A stretch of DNA of 39,196 bases from Desulfobulbaceae bacterium (GCA_003249645.1 QKIH01000101.1:1-39196), one strand, 5' to 3'; numbered from the stretch's first letter, positions 8,381 to 18,474 are shown. Made by a program: numbers and translations. The notes: generated by a model not told the origin, from the letters alone.

Positions 8381-9961
8381 ATGAACAAATCTGTTCTCAA
8401 CCGGCTGCTGCCGGTTAGTTTTATCGGCTTGTTTCTTTTGAGTTTTTCAGCCTATGCCAAGGAGTATAAGCTGACCATTCTGCATACCAATGATCATCAC
8501 GGCCATTTTCAGAAATTCAGCCCCTACCCTGTTTCCGATGTCGGAGGGCTGGCGGCACAGTCGACCCTGGTCAATATTGTACGGGCGGAAGTTGAGGGTG
8601 ATGGCGGTCATGTTCTGCTTCTGTCTGCAGGTGATGTGAATACCGGCGTTCCCGCTTCAGATCTTCTTGATGCTGAACCGGATCTCAAATTGATGAACCT
8701 CATAGGCTATGATGCCATGGCTCTTGGCAATCACGAGTTTGATAATGCCCGGGAAGTTTTGCTTAAACAGAGAGGTTGGGCAGAGTTCCCCTTTCTTGCG
8801 GCAAATATTGTTAAAAAAGCTGACGGCCAGCCGCTTGTTGATCCATACCTCATAAAGGATCTGGACGGATTGAAAGTTGCCATTCTTGGGCTCATCACCC
8901 CGGATGTCCCTATTCTTGTTTTTCCTGACAATGTGAAAGATCTGGAGTTTAAAGACCCGATAGCGACAGCGAAGAAATATGTGCCGGAGCTGAAGAAAAG
9001 GGCTGATCTTGTTGTTGCGCTTTCTCATCTTGGACTTTATCCGGAAAATTCAGATAAAATCGGTGACGTTCAGCTGGCTGAAGCCGTGCCGGATATTGAT
9101 GTCATTGTCGGCGGACACACTCACACCAGTCTGGAGGATCCTGTGGTTGTCGGCAAGACCCTGATTGTTCAGGCGGACGGATACTCTGAACATGTCGGAC
9201 GACTGAATCTTGTCATTGACAGTGATACCGATACGGTGACGACTAGCAGCTACGCACTGCTTCCGGTGAACGGTAAAAAACGAATCAAGTATAACGATAA
9301 AAGTTATTACCAGTATGTCGGCACCGGTTATCTTGAAGACCAGGCAATTCTGGATGCCGAAACGCCATATCTCGAAATTGCCAAAGCCAGTCTTGAAAAA
9401 CCGGTGGGAAAATCGCTGGTTGAACTGGTTGGCGGTAAAACTTCAAGCCGCAGTGGTGAAACCAATCTAGGCAATATGATAGCCGATGCCATGCGCATTA
9501 AAACCGGGGCGGATGTAGCCCTGCAAAACGGCGGCGGCATCAGGGCAGGGATTGCACCGGGAGAAATTACTTATGGTGACATTCTTACTGTGCAGCCGTT
9601 CGGCAATACACTGACTGAGATCGCCGTGACCGGTGCACAACTCAAAGCTGTGCTCGATGCTTCGGCTGCAAATATCGGCGGCGGCGGGTTTATGCAGGTT
9701 TCTGGTTTGACAGTCACCTGTAATGTAACGACTAAAACCGCGGAAAATATTTTAGTAAACGGAGCCCCGCTCGACCTGGCAAAAACCTATAAAATGGTTA
9801 CAAATAATTTTACAGCGGCCGGTGGTGACGGATACTCAATGCTTAAAGACCTGCCGCAGTACGACACAGGATACGTGGATGCCGATGCAACCATGGAATA
9901 TATCCAAAAGAATGGTGAGGTAAAACCGGCAGTGGAAGGCCGGATCACTGTGATCCAGTAA
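8381..9961 (+). CDS. Secreted 5'-nucleotidase / UshA-type metallophosphoesterase
   Basis: The 526-residue precursor starts with a signal peptide (LLPVSFIGLFLLSFSAYA, cleavage expected after AYA). The N-terminal calcineurin-like domain has the metal-site motifs ILHTNDHHGHF, LLLSAGDVNTG, MALGNHEFDN and VIVGGHTHTS. The C-terminal substrate domain has LQNGGGIRAG and the TNNFTAAGGDGY loop that stacks the base. It should remove phosphate from nucleotides in the periplasm, delivering nucleosides to the ABC importer encoded at 19.4-24.0 kb. A strong ribosome site, AGGAGGAG, lies just upstream. The gene is followed 53 bases later by cytidine deaminase in the same direction, consistent with a shared salvage role. 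Confidence 0.93.
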   Translation: MNKSVLNRLLPVSFIGLFLLSFSAYAKEYKLTILHTNDHHGHFQKFSPYPVSDVGGLAAQSTLVNIVRAEVEGDGGHVLLLSAGDVNTGVPASDLLDAEPDLKLMNLIGYDAMALGNHEFDNAREVLLKQRGWAEFPFLAANIVKKADGQPLVDPYLIKDLDGLKVAILGLITPDVPILVFPDNVKDLEFKDPIATAKKYVPELKKRADLVVALSHLGLYPENSDKIGDVQLAEAVPDIDVIVGGHTHTSLEDPVVVGKTLIVQADGYSEHVGRLNLVIDSDTDTVTTSSYALLPVNGKKRIKYNDKSYYQYVGTGYLEDQAILDAETPYLEIAKASLEKPVGKSLVELVGGKTSSRSGETNLGNMIADAMRIKTGADVALQNGGGIRAGIAPGEITYGDILTVQPFGNTLTEIAVTGAQLKAVLDASAANIGGGGFMQVSGLTVTCNVTTKTAENILVNGAPLDLAKTYKMVTNNFTAAGGDGYSMLKDLPQYDTGYVDADATMEYIQKNGEVKPAVEGRITVIQ

Positions 9962-10014
9962 CGAAAAGAGCAGGCGGGGAGTTGCAAGAGCCTCTCTTTT
10001 GGCAGAAAGAAAAG

Positions 10015-10413
10015 ATGACACCCGAACAAAAACAGCTTCTTGAAGTTGCTGCAAATGCAGCCCTTAGCGCTTATGCCCCTTACTCAAAATTCAGAGTGGG
10101 GGCTGCGGTGCTGACTGATAAAGGAATCTTTATCGGGGCAAACATTGAAAACGGCTCTTCAAATTTGGGTATCTGTGCTGAGCGTGTAGCTTTGTCGCAT
10201 GCCAGAATGCATGGTGCTGAAATCTATATAGGGATTGCTGTCAGTTGTATTGATGCTGTATCCGATAGCGATATCAGAACATCCATGCCTTGCGGCGGTT
10301 GTCGACAGTGGCTTGCCGAACTGGCACCGGATGCATGGCTGGTAACTCAGGGTGCCGACAGAGTGTTCTCGCTTGGCGATCTGCTGCCGGATGCCTTTAT
10401 GTTCAAACCGTAA
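10015..10413 (+). CDS. cdd: Cytidine deaminase
   Basis: The 132-residue enzyme deaminates cytidine and deoxycytidine to uridine and deoxyuridine. The zinc site is visible as CAERVAL and PCGGCRQ, and the opening APYSKFRVGAAV with NIENGSSNLGICAE is typical of the small tetrameric form. I placed the start at ATG 10015 (MTPEQKQLLEVA), which gives the normal family length. A TTG further upstream at 9982 is in frame but would put the Shine-Dalgarno almost on the start codon. It follows the 5'-nucleotidase gene and precedes the DUF302 gene by 12 bases, so the three may be cotranscribed. Confidence 0.95.
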   Translation: MTPEQKQLLEVAANAALSAYAPYSKFRVGAAVLTDKGIFIGANIENGSSNLGICAERVALSHARMHGAEIYIGIAVSCIDAVSDSDIRTSMPCGGCRQWLAELAPDAWLVTQGADRVFSLGDLLPDAFMFKP

Positions 10414-10425
10414 GAGGTGAATGGT

Positions 10426-10812
10426 ATGTCATATTATTTTAATAAAACAGTCAGCCTGGATTTTGATCAGGCCATAGAGCGCGTTACCGAAGAGCTTAAA
10501 AAAGAAGGATTTGGTGTATTAACCGAGATTGATGTTCAGGGCGCGCTGAAAAAGAAAATCAATGTCGATTTCAGAAAATACAGGATTCTTGGCGCCTGTA
10601 ATCCGCACTTTGCCCATAAGGCCCTGCTTGAAGAAGATAAAATCGGTACCATGCTGCCCTGCAATGTTGTTGTTCAGGAGCATGAAAACGGTGAGGTGGA
10701 GGTTGCGGCGATTAATCCGGTTGCATCCATGCAGGCGGTGGAGAACAGTAATCTTGGAGAGGTGGCGACACAGGTTCAGGCCAAGCTGAAAAAGGTCATT
10801 GATAATCTGTAG
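10426..10812 (+). CDS. DUF302 domain protein
   Basis: The 128-residue product matches the DUF302 family: an opening strand YYFNKTVSLDFDQAIERVTEELKKEGFGVLTEIDV region, then KYRILGACNP..A..AL and a late LPCNVVVQE strand. DUF302 proteins form a small alpha/beta fold of unknown biochemical role, often near sulfur or membrane genes. I chose the ATG at 10426 because AGAGGTGA sits five bases before it. A GTG nine bases earlier is possible. The gene ends directly before a good terminator at 10821-10860, so it closes the 5'-nucleotidase/cdd unit. Confidence 0.88.
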   Translation: MSYYFNKTVSLDFDQAIERVTEELKKEGFGVLTEIDVQGALKKKINVDFRKYRILGACNPHFAHKALLEEDKIGTMLPCNVVVQEHENGEVEVAAINPVASMQAVENSNLGEVATQVQAKLKKVIDNL

Positions 10813-10820
10813 TATCTGAG

Positions 10821-10860
10821 AAGCCGTATCGGCATCCTGCTATTTTGATACGGCTTTTAT
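10821..10860 (+). terminator. Rho-independent terminator after the DUF302 gene
   Basis: A ten-pair stem AAGCCGTATC / GATACGGCTT (10821-10830 with 10847-10856) with a 16-base loop is followed by TTTAT. It lies nine bases after the DUF302 stop. Confidence 0.75.
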
Positions 10861-10883
10861 TTATTGTTAAAGAGAGGGAAACT

Positions 10884-11216
10884 ATGAACATGAAAAAATT
10901 GATGGTTGCGGCTGCTTTTTCTGTTGCTTTCATTTGCAGTGGTTCAGTACTCAATGCCGTGGCAAGTGATACTGAGGCCCCTGCTGGACTGGCCGGAATT
11001 GCTGGTAAAGCCAGCGGTCTGACAGATCTTGTTAATCTTAATACCGCAAGTACTGATGCTCTCGCGGCTGTTCCAGGAATCGGCCCTCAGATTGCTGAAG
11101 CAATAACCAGTTACAGAGATGCTAACGGTCCTTTCAGTAAAATAACCGATCTGGTTAATGTTGAAGGCATTGATATGAATCTGGTGAAAAAAATTGCACC
11201 GCTTCTCAGCCTTTAA
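10884..11216 (+). CDS. Secreted helix-hairpin-helix (ComEA-like) protein
   Basis: This 110-residue precursor opens with a signal peptide (MNMKKLMVAAAFSVAFICSG, likely cleaved after the AVAS region). It ends in a single helix-hairpin-helix DNA-binding unit: LVNLNTASTDALAAVPGIG, then IAEAITSYRDANGPF and LVNVEGI. This is the ComEA C-terminal domain without the usual transmembrane anchor, so it may bind DNA in the periplasm. The start at 10884 has the ribosome site AGAGGGA. In-frame sequence upstream to 10845 lies inside the preceding terminator and is ignored. Neighbours give no further clue. A bidirectional terminator follows. Confidence 0.9.
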   Translation: MNMKKLMVAAAFSVAFICSGSVLNAVASDTEAPAGLAGIAGKASGLTDLVNLNTASTDALAAVPGIGPQIAEAITSYRDANGPFSKITDLVNVEGIDMNLVKKIAPLLSL

Positions 11217-11235
11217 TTATCATTCAACTGCAGAT

Positions 11236-11275
11236 AAAAGCGCGGAGCCTTTATTGGGCTCCGCGCTTTTTTGTT
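11236..11275. terminator. Bidirectional rho-independent terminator
   Basis: A 14-pair perfect stem (11236-11249 with 11257-11270, GC-rich core GCGCGGAGCC) with a seven-base loop and T runs on both strands. It separates the convergent helix-hairpin-helix and chemoreceptor genes and probably serves both. Confidence 0.9.
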
Positions 11276-11276
11276 G

Positions 11277-13274
11277 TTATACTTTAAACGTTTCCACGAT
11301 GTTATTGAGGGCAGAAGCTCTTTCGAGAAGATGCTCAGCACTGTTTCTGACCTCCTGACTGCTCTTTGATATCTTCCCTGATGAAACAGAAACCTCAGAA
11401 ATATCCTGGGAGATATCAGTTGCGACAGTGGAGCTTTGGCTGACGTTTTCGTTGACCTCCTGAATTCCCACGCTTGCCTGACTGATACTGTTGGCGATCT
11501 CCTGGGTTGCGACTGTTTGTTCTTCAACTGCGGCGGCAATGGTTGTGACAATGTCATTGACATTGCTGATAACCTTGGAAATCTGGGCCATCTGCTCCTC
11601 GGTTGAGCCTGAAGTCCGCTGAACATCCTCGATCAGCTGTTTGATATCGACCGTTGCATCGGCAGTCTGCTTGGCGAGTTCTTTGATCTCGTTTGCGACA
11701 ACGGCAAAACCCTTTCCTGCCTCTCCGGCTCTTGCAGCTTCAATGGTTGCGTTTAAGGCCAGCAGGTTGGTCTGTTCAGAAATTTCAGTGATTGTTTCAG
11801 TGACCCTGCCGATTTTTTCGGCCGCTACGCCCAGTTCCTGCATCTGGCTTGATGTATCATTGGTCTGGGTGACAGCATTTGATGCGATGGCCCTTGCTCT
11901 TTCTGTGTTTTCGGCAATTTCACGGATAGTTGAACTCATCTCTTCTGCCGCTGAAGCAACCATGTTAGTGTTGGTAGATGACTCTTCCATGGCAGCAGCT
12001 ATGTTCGTGATGTTCGCACTCATCTCCTCTGATGCAGCGGCAACATTGTTGGCCCGCTGTGATGTGTCATCCGCTCCTTTTAGCAGGTTTTCGGCAATCT
12101 GGCTCAGCTGGGTTGAACTGGCACTCACGCCGTTTGCGTTTTCGGCAATCTGCTTGATAATGCCCTGAAGCTTCTCAATAAATACGTTGAACCACTTGGC
12201 CATTTCACTGATTTCATCATTGGATTTTACGGCCAGTCTCATGGTCAGATCGCCTTCTCCTTCGGCAATATCCTTCAGGCCTTCCACCGCACTGTTAATT
12301 GGCCGGACGATTGACAGGGCAGACACAAAGACCAGTATTCCGGTTATTACTGCGGAAACGATAATTACAATGATGATCATGTGTTTGATAGAATCGGCTG
12401 ATTCAAGAAATTCATCTTTATCCTGGGTCGCACTTATAAACCAGGGGACAACTGTGAGTGGTGCATAGCCGGAGATTTTCACAACGCCCTTAAAGGTGTA
12501 TTCAGCAACTCCTGATTGTCCGCTCAGCATCAGTTTTGCGAAATCTTCCATGCCCTCAAGTTCATTAATGTTCAGTTTAAGAATATTGTCGGGATTAGGG
12601 TGGGCCAGAAGAACGCCTTTTGCATCGGTCATATAGCCGTATCCTGTCTTGCCTAATTTTCTGTTGGCAATAAGATTGCAGAGGGTTTCAACTTTCAGCA
12701 CCAGGCCGACCGCCCCGATAATCTGCCCTCCATCAGAAAAGACAGGCGACAGGACAACCGAAATATTTTTCCCGGTTGTCTGAGAGGTGACTACATTGCC
12801 TACTACCGTCTGTTTGGAATTCATCATTCTTTGATAATATTCTCTCTGACTGATACTTGATCCCTTGTATTCCTTCCCGCCTTCCAGTGCCCCGGTGAAA
12901 AGATTGGCATCCTTGTCGGCTATAAAAACACCCTGGTACTCGTTTCCAAGTTTATTGAATTGCGTAGTAACGTTCTTGTAGAGATCATTGACTTCGGCTG
13001 CATTGCTCTCAATTCCGTATTGATTAACATCTTCTATAACTTTAACAATTTGAGAGTTGGTGGCAAAAGTGTCGGCTATTTTGATTTGATCTTTGAGAAG
13101 GAGATCAGCCAATGTTGCCAGGTCGTCTGCAATATCCAGAGCATCAACTTTCCCGAATTCAAGCAAAGCGTTGCCCGATTTTATAACAGAAATGCTCCCC
13201 GATATAAGGAGAGGTAATAAAACCAGGGTAAGTCCGCCGATTACCAGTTTGACTTTAATGGATGACCAGTTCAT
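11277..13274 (-). CDS. Methyl-accepting chemotaxis protein with Cache-type sensor
   Basis: A 665-residue chemoreceptor. After a short cytoplasmic start ([10 protein letters not shown]) comes TM1 (about residues 9-30), then a periplasmic dCache-like sensor of about 240 residues containing [20 protein letters not shown] and [15 protein letters not shown]2 (about [18 protein letters not shown]), a HAMP region ([20 protein letters not shown]) and a long coiled-coil signalling domain follow, with the tip [20 protein letters not shown]. The start at 13274 has GAGGAGAA eight bases before it; an in-frame ATG 39 bases earlier has no such site. The dCache domain suggests an amino acid, carboxylate or similar small ligand. 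No CheW, CheA or flagellar gene is in the window. Confidence 0.94.
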   Translation of the reverse strand: MNWSSIKVKLVIGGLTLVLLPLLISGSISVIKSGNALLEFGKVDALDIADDLATLADLLLKDQIKIADTFATNSQIVKVIEDVNQYGIESNAAEVNDLYKNVTTQFNKLGNEYQGVFIADKDANLFTGALEGGKEYKGSSISQREYYQRMMNSKQTVVGNVVTSQTTGKNISVVLSPVFSDGGQIIGAVGLVLKVETLCNLIANRKLGKTGYGYMTDAKGVLLAHPNPDNILKLNINELEGMEDFAKLMLSGQSGVAEYTFKGVVKISGYAPLTVVPWFISATQDKDEFLESADSIKHMIIIVIIVSAVITGILVFVSALSIVRPINSAVEGLKDIAEGEGDLTMRLAVKSNDEISEMAKWFNVFIEKLQGIIKQIAENANGVSASSTQLSQIAENLLKGADDTSQRANNVAAASEEMSANITNIAAAMEESSTNTNMVASAAEEMSSTIREIAENTERARAIASNAVTQTNDTSSQMQELGVAAEKIGRVTETITEISEQTNLLALNATIEAARAGEAGKGFAVVANEIKELAKQTADATVDIKQLIEDVQRTSGSTEEQMAQISKVISNVNDIVTTIAAAVEEQTVATQEIANSISQASVGIQEVNENVSQSSTVATDISQDISEVSVSSGKISKSSQEVRNSAEHLLERASALNNIVETFKV

Positions 13275-13521
13275 AGTTATTTTCTCCTCGGACAAATTCT
13301 TTGAAAAAAACAACTCAAATCCTGTGTTTAGTTTAGAAGAAAAAGAATAAATAAATCAAGGGGAGGGAGTTATTATATATTCCTATAACAATGCTGATAA
13401 TTTATATTGCAATAATTACGATAGGATAGGGTGATTGTGAGATGTTAATATTTTTATTGAATGATTAAAGAGGACACAAGTTTTTTCATTTTTTCTGCTG
13501 TGCTGATTGAATCGATAATAA

Positions 13522-13686
13522 GATTCTAAGCTCAAAGTCGATTACCGACATAAAGCGGAAAGAATTTTTCGTCTTCTTGTGGAAGAACAACCAGATAAAT
13601 CTGATGGTGCCGCCGAAAGAAAAAATCGTCAGAAGAAAACAGATCGTTTGAAGGAGACAGCAAAAAAATCGGAAAGTGTTTTTTGA
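13522..13686 (+). pseudogene. Possible C-terminal gene remnant, unknown family
   Basis: Within the 424 bases between the chemoreceptor start and the response regulator there is an open frame of 54 codons that begins right after a stop codon and has no credible start or ribosome site. It encodes a basic helical segment (HKAERIFRLLVEEQPDK, then AERKNRQKKTDRLKETAKK) and ends at the TGA at 13684. It reads as the tail of a lost gene rather than a complete one. I do not recognise the family. The rest of this interval is AT-rich and should hold the chemoreceptor promoter. Confidence 0.3.
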
Positions 13687-13698
13687 GAAGACGGCTGC

Positions 13699-14070
13699 TT
13701 ACATATCACACATGGTGATTCGGTGAACCGTGTCTTTTAATGTCTTCAGCTCTATTGGTTTTTCACAATACGGGATCTCGTTTTGGGAACAGAATTGCCG
13801 AAAATCATTGTTTGCATTGCCTGTGCAGAAAATGAATTTTTCACAGGCTCTGAAGTTGTCTTTTTTCATTTTCTTGAAAAGATCTATTCCGTTGAGCTGC
13901 GGCATCTGAACATCACAGATGATAATATCAAAATCGGTGTCAACAATCAGTTCCAGAGCTTCTTTTCCATCACATGCAGTTGATATGGATGCCTCGTCTG
14001 AAAATACCGCTGTCATGAAAGTTCGATTGAATACTTCATCATCCACGATCAGGTACTGTAGTTTGCTCAT
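13699..14070 (-). CDS. Single-domain response regulator (CheY-like receiver)
   Basis: The 123-residue protein is a stand-alone receiver domain. The acidic pair is in LIVDDEVFN, the phospho-acceptor Asp in IIICDVQMPQ, the switch Thr in IFCTGNA and the conserved Lys in YCEKPIELKTL. There is no output domain, so it should work by protein contact, as CheY or a phosphorelay intermediate does. It sits between a chemoreceptor on the same strand and a divergent hybrid sensor kinase, either of which could be a partner. The ribosome site before the ATG at 14070 is weak. Confidence 0.9.
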   Translation of the reverse strand: MSKLQYLIVDDEVFNRTFMTAVFSDEASISTACDGKEALELIVDTDFDIIICDVQMPQLNGIDLFKKMKKDNFRACEKFIFCTGNANNDFRQFCSQNEIPYCEKPIELKTLKDTVHRITMCDM

Positions 14071-14292
14071 GGGGTCTCGTAATTGTTGTTAGGAATAGAA
14101 TATGGGAACCGTGTTGTGTAAATATTTATCATGCATGCCGCAAATTACTGCAGTTCAGTTAATACAAAGCAATCGTTGGTTTTATTATAGGACATCCTGT
14201 CAAATAATAGTATAAAAAAAAGTGCCAAAATGTATCGATTTCGTGCCATTTGTGTGTTGTTTTGTAAAAAAAAGAATGTAAATTGATAGTCT

Positions 14293-14322
14293 TTGTAATT
14301 TAATGTTGTAATCGATTAAAAT
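14293..14322 (+). promoter_or_regulatory. Candidate promoter of the hybrid sensor gene
   Basis: TTGTAA at 14293-14298 and TAAAAT at 14317-14322 are separated by 18 bases, placing a transcription start about 35 bases before the TTG start codon of the hybrid sensor. The interval 14071-14364 is otherwise AT-rich with no gene. Matches to the sigma-70 boxes are only fair. Confidence 0.35.
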
Positions 14323-14364
14323 CGGATAAAAATTCATGTATTCATCAAGACAGGAAGGGCAGAT

Positions 14365-17300
14365 TTGATTATACGGCTTATTGTTATCTTCATGTTTTTT
14401 ACTGCATCGTTTACCTGTGCAGCCTTACCTCCAGTTGTATTCAACTCCATTTCTTCAATCAACGGTCTGCCGCAGAACTCAGGCAGAGTTCTTTTACAGG
14501 ATAATGAAGGCTTTATTTGGATAGGTACAGAAGACGGGCTGGTTCGTTTCGATGGTGGGGCGATGCTGTCATTCCGGAAAAGTTACGATGACCTCCATAC
14601 TCTTTCTGATAATTATATCGGTTCGCTGGTTGAGGATTCTGCAGGACGTGTCTGGGTCGGCACAATGGGGGGCGGATTAAATATCATTGATAAACGGCGG
14701 GAATCTGTTCTCAGGATGGAAACTCTTGCAAGTTCCGATATCCTGGATCTGACCTATGACGCACATTCGGAAAAGCTTTTGATTGCAACGAGAAACGGTC
14801 TCTATCAGCTGGATACTGCTGCAGAGCTGCTTCAACAGCCTTTTGATGCATTGCCGTCGCCAATAAAACTGCCGATAGTCCAGCTTCCTGTCCAGCTTCC
14901 GGACGGGACACCCTTCCAGGATATTATTGCAGGTATCGTGATAGATGGAGATGATGTCTGGATTGCCACCCGGGGTTCGGGAGTCCTTCGATACAACCAG
15001 TCGACAGAAAATACAATAGCTTATCAAAAGGGGGAGAACGGGCTCGAAGATGATACCTTTAACACGATCTTCCGGGACAGGGACGGCAAGATATGGCTTG
15101 GAGGTCAAAATAAGGGCCTTGCAGAAATCATTGACCGTGATGCAGCTATCGCGTTCAGACATTATAATACTGAAAACAGTGAACTGCCGGTTAATGATGT
15201 GATGACTCTGGCGGATGCGGATGACGGGAAACTCTGGGCCGGAACCTGGAATGGAGGTCTGGCGCTGTTTGATAAGAAGAACGAAACAGTCGATTCGTAT
15301 GATTATCAGTTCGATGACCAGTTTTCTCTGCCGAGCAACATTATTCTGGATATTCTCCGCAACAGAAACGGTCAGATCTGGATTGGAACATTTGACAAAG
15401 GCGTGAGCTGGTTCCAGCCGAAATCGCCTTTTCACACCTACAGAAAAAATCCGCTCATTGAAGACAGTCTTGCGGGCAATATAATCTGGTCTTTTGCCGC
15501 TGAAGGCGAAAATATGCTATGGGTTGGCACCAGCAAAGGGCTGTCAAAACTTGATCTTCAATCAAACCGCTACATCACACCAGATAATGTGCAGCCCGGT
15601 GAGCTCTGGGAAAAGGTGAGAAATGACGATATAAGAGCCTTATTTCAGGACGGCTCTGATCTGTGGATTGCCGCCAAGAGACATGGTGTCTGCCGACTTT
15701 CACTTGATGATGCCGTAATTACTCCGCTCTCGCAATTAGTCGGTTCAGACCAGCAGCTGACCGATGAATATGTTCGTCTGATCAAGAAGGACAGCAGGGG
15801 GATTCTCTGGCTCGCTGCGGTTAAAGGGCTTAACCGGGTCGACCTGAAAAACGGCAGAGTCAGACAGTACCTTGCCGATGATGATGGCATTTCTTTACCG
15901 CATAACAGAATTCGCGCCCTCTACGAAGACAATAGTTCACGGATGTGGATTGGCACAACATACGGGGCGTTGCTGCTTGATTCGGAGGGGAACCCGGTAG
16001 AAGCATATCAGTCGGCTGGTTCAGGCATCAGCAGCAGTATTCTGGCCGGCAACGGTGTGCGCGGTATTAATGAAGATCATACTGGAAGATTCTGGTTTGC
16101 TACGGAAGGAGGAATATCCATCTATGACCCGTTAAAAAATGAAACAACAGTTCTTCGGGAGAAAGATGGACTACCGGGCAATGCCTGTTACTGCGTAATT
16201 CCAGACAGGGGATATATGTGGGTGTCTACCTTGAATGGTCTTGCCAGAATAGATACACAGTCTCTTCATATAGAATCATATACCACGGTAGATGGCCTGC
16301 CCAATAACGAGTTTAACTTCAATGCATGGCATAAACTTCCAGACGGCCGAATCGCCCTTGGAACCCTTTCCGGTTTCACGCTATTCAGGCCGGAGATGGT
16401 GCCGGGACCGGAGAAATCGGCAGATACTCCTCCACTTTACCTGCAGGCATACAATTATATCGACGACGTGAGAAGCCCTCTCCATCTGCAAAGCGATGAG
16501 AAGATCACTCTTCAGTGGGAGAATAACAAAATCTCTTTCGGTTACAGCGCTCTTGATTACCAGAAACAGGATGCCGTTGTGTACGAGTACAAACTCTCGG
16601 GGGTAAGTGATGTGTGGAGCGAAACTGACAACCCCCGCTTTATCACTTTCAATGGTCTTTCTGCCGGAGATTACACGTTTTCTTTGCGGGCAAGAGATAA
16701 GCACGGGGTCTGGATTGCTGAGTCGGTTCCTGTACAGTTTACTGTTGCCCAGGTACCCTGGAAAACATCAGCGGCCTATCTGGGTTATCTTGTTCTGATT
16801 TGCTCTGCCCTGACCGCCGTTTTTTTCCTGTATAACAGAAGGCTGCATCAACGCTCGGTTCAGCTTGAGAAGATTGTTGCCGACAGAACCGCCGAACTGG
16901 AAACCTCAAACAGTCGGTTGAAAGAAAAGCACCAACAGCTTGATCAACTGTTAACCTCCCGGGAGAGGCTTATCAGAGCTGTGGCCCACGAAGTGAGAAC
17001 TCCGCTGACAGTAATCCTGTCTTCAGCGGAATCACTGATTGAGGACGACCAGCGGATGAATCCGGTATTGCAGTTAATCTATAATCGTGCCCGGAAGATG
17101 AAAGATCTTATCGACAATCTTCTCGATCTGGCTAACAGAAGCGGCGGCACGAAGCTGAATAAAAGTCCGTTTCTGATTAAGCCTGCCATTGGGGAGGCAA
17201 TATCTCCTTTCAGGCATCAGTTTCAGCAGGAGGAGAAGGTACTGCAGGAACAGATTGATATCGAAAGAGAGTGTCTTTATATGAGCCGGGAAGTCTTTAT

Positions 17301-18474
17301 CATGGTCATCTCGAACCTTCTTTCAAACGGCTGTAAATATACCGATCAGGGCGGCAGGGCCGCGATAACATGTTCATGTGACGGCGATCAATTGACGATC
17401 TGCGTCGAGGATGATGGCGTTGGTGTGCCGAAGGGAGCAGAGGAATCTATTTTTGACTGGTTTGTCCGGGCGGATACGGCGGGAGGAAAAGAAGGGTGGG
17501 GTATCGGTCTTGCTTTCGTAAAAGATGAAGTTGAGGCAGCCGGGGGAACCATCACCTTTAGCCGTGAGGGGCGGAAGGGAGCAAAATTTGTCGTTGCCCT
17601 GCCGCTTGCAGCTGTATCGGAAAATGATCGTCTCTCTCTGGAAAAACAATTTGCCGGAGCTGGCCGACAAGAGATGATGCCGAGATTTTCCCGGCTGGAG
17701 AAAACATACACCATGCTCATTATCGAAGATGATGACGATCTCAGGTCTCATCTGACAACGCTGTTTCCTGAAAGCTGGAAAAAGCTGACCGCAGCCGATG
17801 CTGAAAACGGCATCACAATGGCAATGCAGCATGAACCTGATATCATCATAACAGATCTTATGCTGCCGGGAGAGTCAGGGTTTGATTTGACAAGAAAGCT
17901 GAAGGATGATCCGCAAACCTGCCATATTCCGATAATCATTTTAACTGCTCTGGAAAACGAGGAAAATCGTTTGACGGGTTTGGGATTGTCGGCAGATTCG
18001 TTTATCGGAAAACCGTTCAACAACAGGGAACTGCAGCTGCGGGTCGATACCCTTCTTGCAAACCGGGAGAGAATGCTGGCTTATGTAATGCAGTCAATTT
18101 TTAACACCCCGTACAGTGATGTCGGCCGTGGAAACGATCAGCTGCACAAGGTGGAGAAAGACTTTCTGGCCACACTCGATGAAAAGCTGGGAGAGAATCA
18201 GGCTGTCTCGAAGATGTCTTTAGAAGATGCGGCCGTCAAGATGGCAATGTCGAAACGTTCTCTGCAGAGAGAAATGGAGAGCATCGGTATCAGCTGGAGA
18301 GAGTACAAACGGTTGCGCCGGATCAAATTCGCCATGGAGCTTCTTGCTGATAAAGAGAGGCAGATAGGGGATGTTGCCGAGATGACAGGATATTCCTCTG
18401 CGGCCCATTTTTCAAAAATCTTCAAGGAGATCATCGGCGAATCGCCCACGGAATGGCGTAATCACCTCCAGTAG
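14365..18474 (+). CDS. Hybrid two-component system sensor/AraC regulator (HTCS)
   Basis: A 1369-residue one-piece two-component system. The order is: signal peptide (about residues 1-20), two-bladed-set periplasmic propeller of Reg_prop repeats (recurring IWIGT, LWVGT and MWIGT motifs, residues about 25-690), Y_Y_Y domain (about 725-797), TM segment (about 805-824), short coiled coil, HisKA with H875 in AHEVRTPLTVI, HATPase with GVGVP and GWGIGLAFVKDEV, receiver with D1164 in ITDLMLPGESG, and C-terminal AraC-type helix-turn-helix ending SAAHFSKIFKEIIGESPTEW. The start is TTG with the ribosome site AGGAAGG; the signal peptide supports it. Such proteins are classic carbohydrate sensors in Bacteroidota. 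The ligand and regulon here are unknown, and no polysaccharide genes flank it. Confidence 0.95.
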   Translation: MIIRLIVIFMFFTASFTCAALPPVVFNSISSINGLPQNSGRVLLQDNEGFIWIGTEDGLVRFDGGAMLSFRKSYDDLHTLSDNYIGSLVEDSAGRVWVGTMGGGLNIIDKRRESVLRMETLASSDILDLTYDAHSEKLLIATRNGLYQLDTAAELLQQPFDALPSPIKLPIVQLPVQLPDGTPFQDIIAGIVIDGDDVWIATRGSGVLRYNQSTENTIAYQKGENGLEDDTFNTIFRDRDGKIWLGGQNKGLAEIIDRDAAIAFRHYNTENSELPVNDVMTLADADDGKLWAGTWNGGLALFDKKNETVDSYDYQFDDQFSLPSNIILDILRNRNGQIWIGTFDKGVSWFQPKSPFHTYRKNPLIEDSLAGNIIWSFAAEGENMLWVGTSKGLSKLDLQSNRYITPDNVQPGELWEKVRNDDIRALFQDGSDLWIAAKRHGVCRLSLDDAVITPLSQLVGSDQQLTDEYVRLIKKDSRGILWLAAVKGLNRVDLKNGRVRQYLADDDGISLPHNRIRALYEDNSSRMWIGTTYGALLLDSEGNPVEAYQSAGSGISSSILAGNGVRGINEDHTGRFWFATEGGISIYDPLKNETTVLREKDGLPGNACYCVIPDRGYMWVSTLNGLARIDTQSLHIESYTTVDGLPNNEFNFNAWHKLPDGRIALGTLSGFTLFRPEMVPGPEKSADTPPLYLQAYNYIDDVRSPLHLQSDEKITLQWENNKISFGYSALDYQKQDAVVYEYKLSGVSDVWSETDNPRFITFNGLSAGDYTFSLRARDKHGVWIAESVPVQFTVAQVPWKTSAAYLGYLVLICSALTAVFFLYNRRLHQRSVQLEKIVADRTAELETSNSRLKEKHQQLDQLLTSRERLIRAVAHEVRTPLTVILSSAESLIEDDQRMNPVLQLIYNRARKMKDLIDNLLDLANRSGGTKLNKSPFLIKPAIGEAISPFRHQFQQEEKVLQEQIDIERECLYMSREVFIMVISNLLSNGCKYTDQGGRAAITCSCDGDQLTICVEDDGVGVPKGAEESIFDWFVRADTAGGKEGWGIGLAFVKDEVEAAGGTITFSREGRKGAKFVVALPLAAVSENDRLSLEKQFAGAGRQEMMPRFSRLEKTYTMLIIEDDDDLRSHLTTLFPESWKKLTAADAENGITMAMQHEPDIIITDLMLPGESGFDLTRKLKDDPQTCHIPIIILTALENEENRLTGLGLSADSFIGKPFNNRELQLRVDTLLANRERMLAYVMQSIFNTPYSDVGRGNDQLHKVEKDFLATLDEKLGENQAVSKMSLEDAAVKMAMSKRSLQREMESIGISWREYKRLRRIKFAMELLADKERQIGDVAEMTGYSSAAHFSKIFKEIIGESPTEWRNHLQ

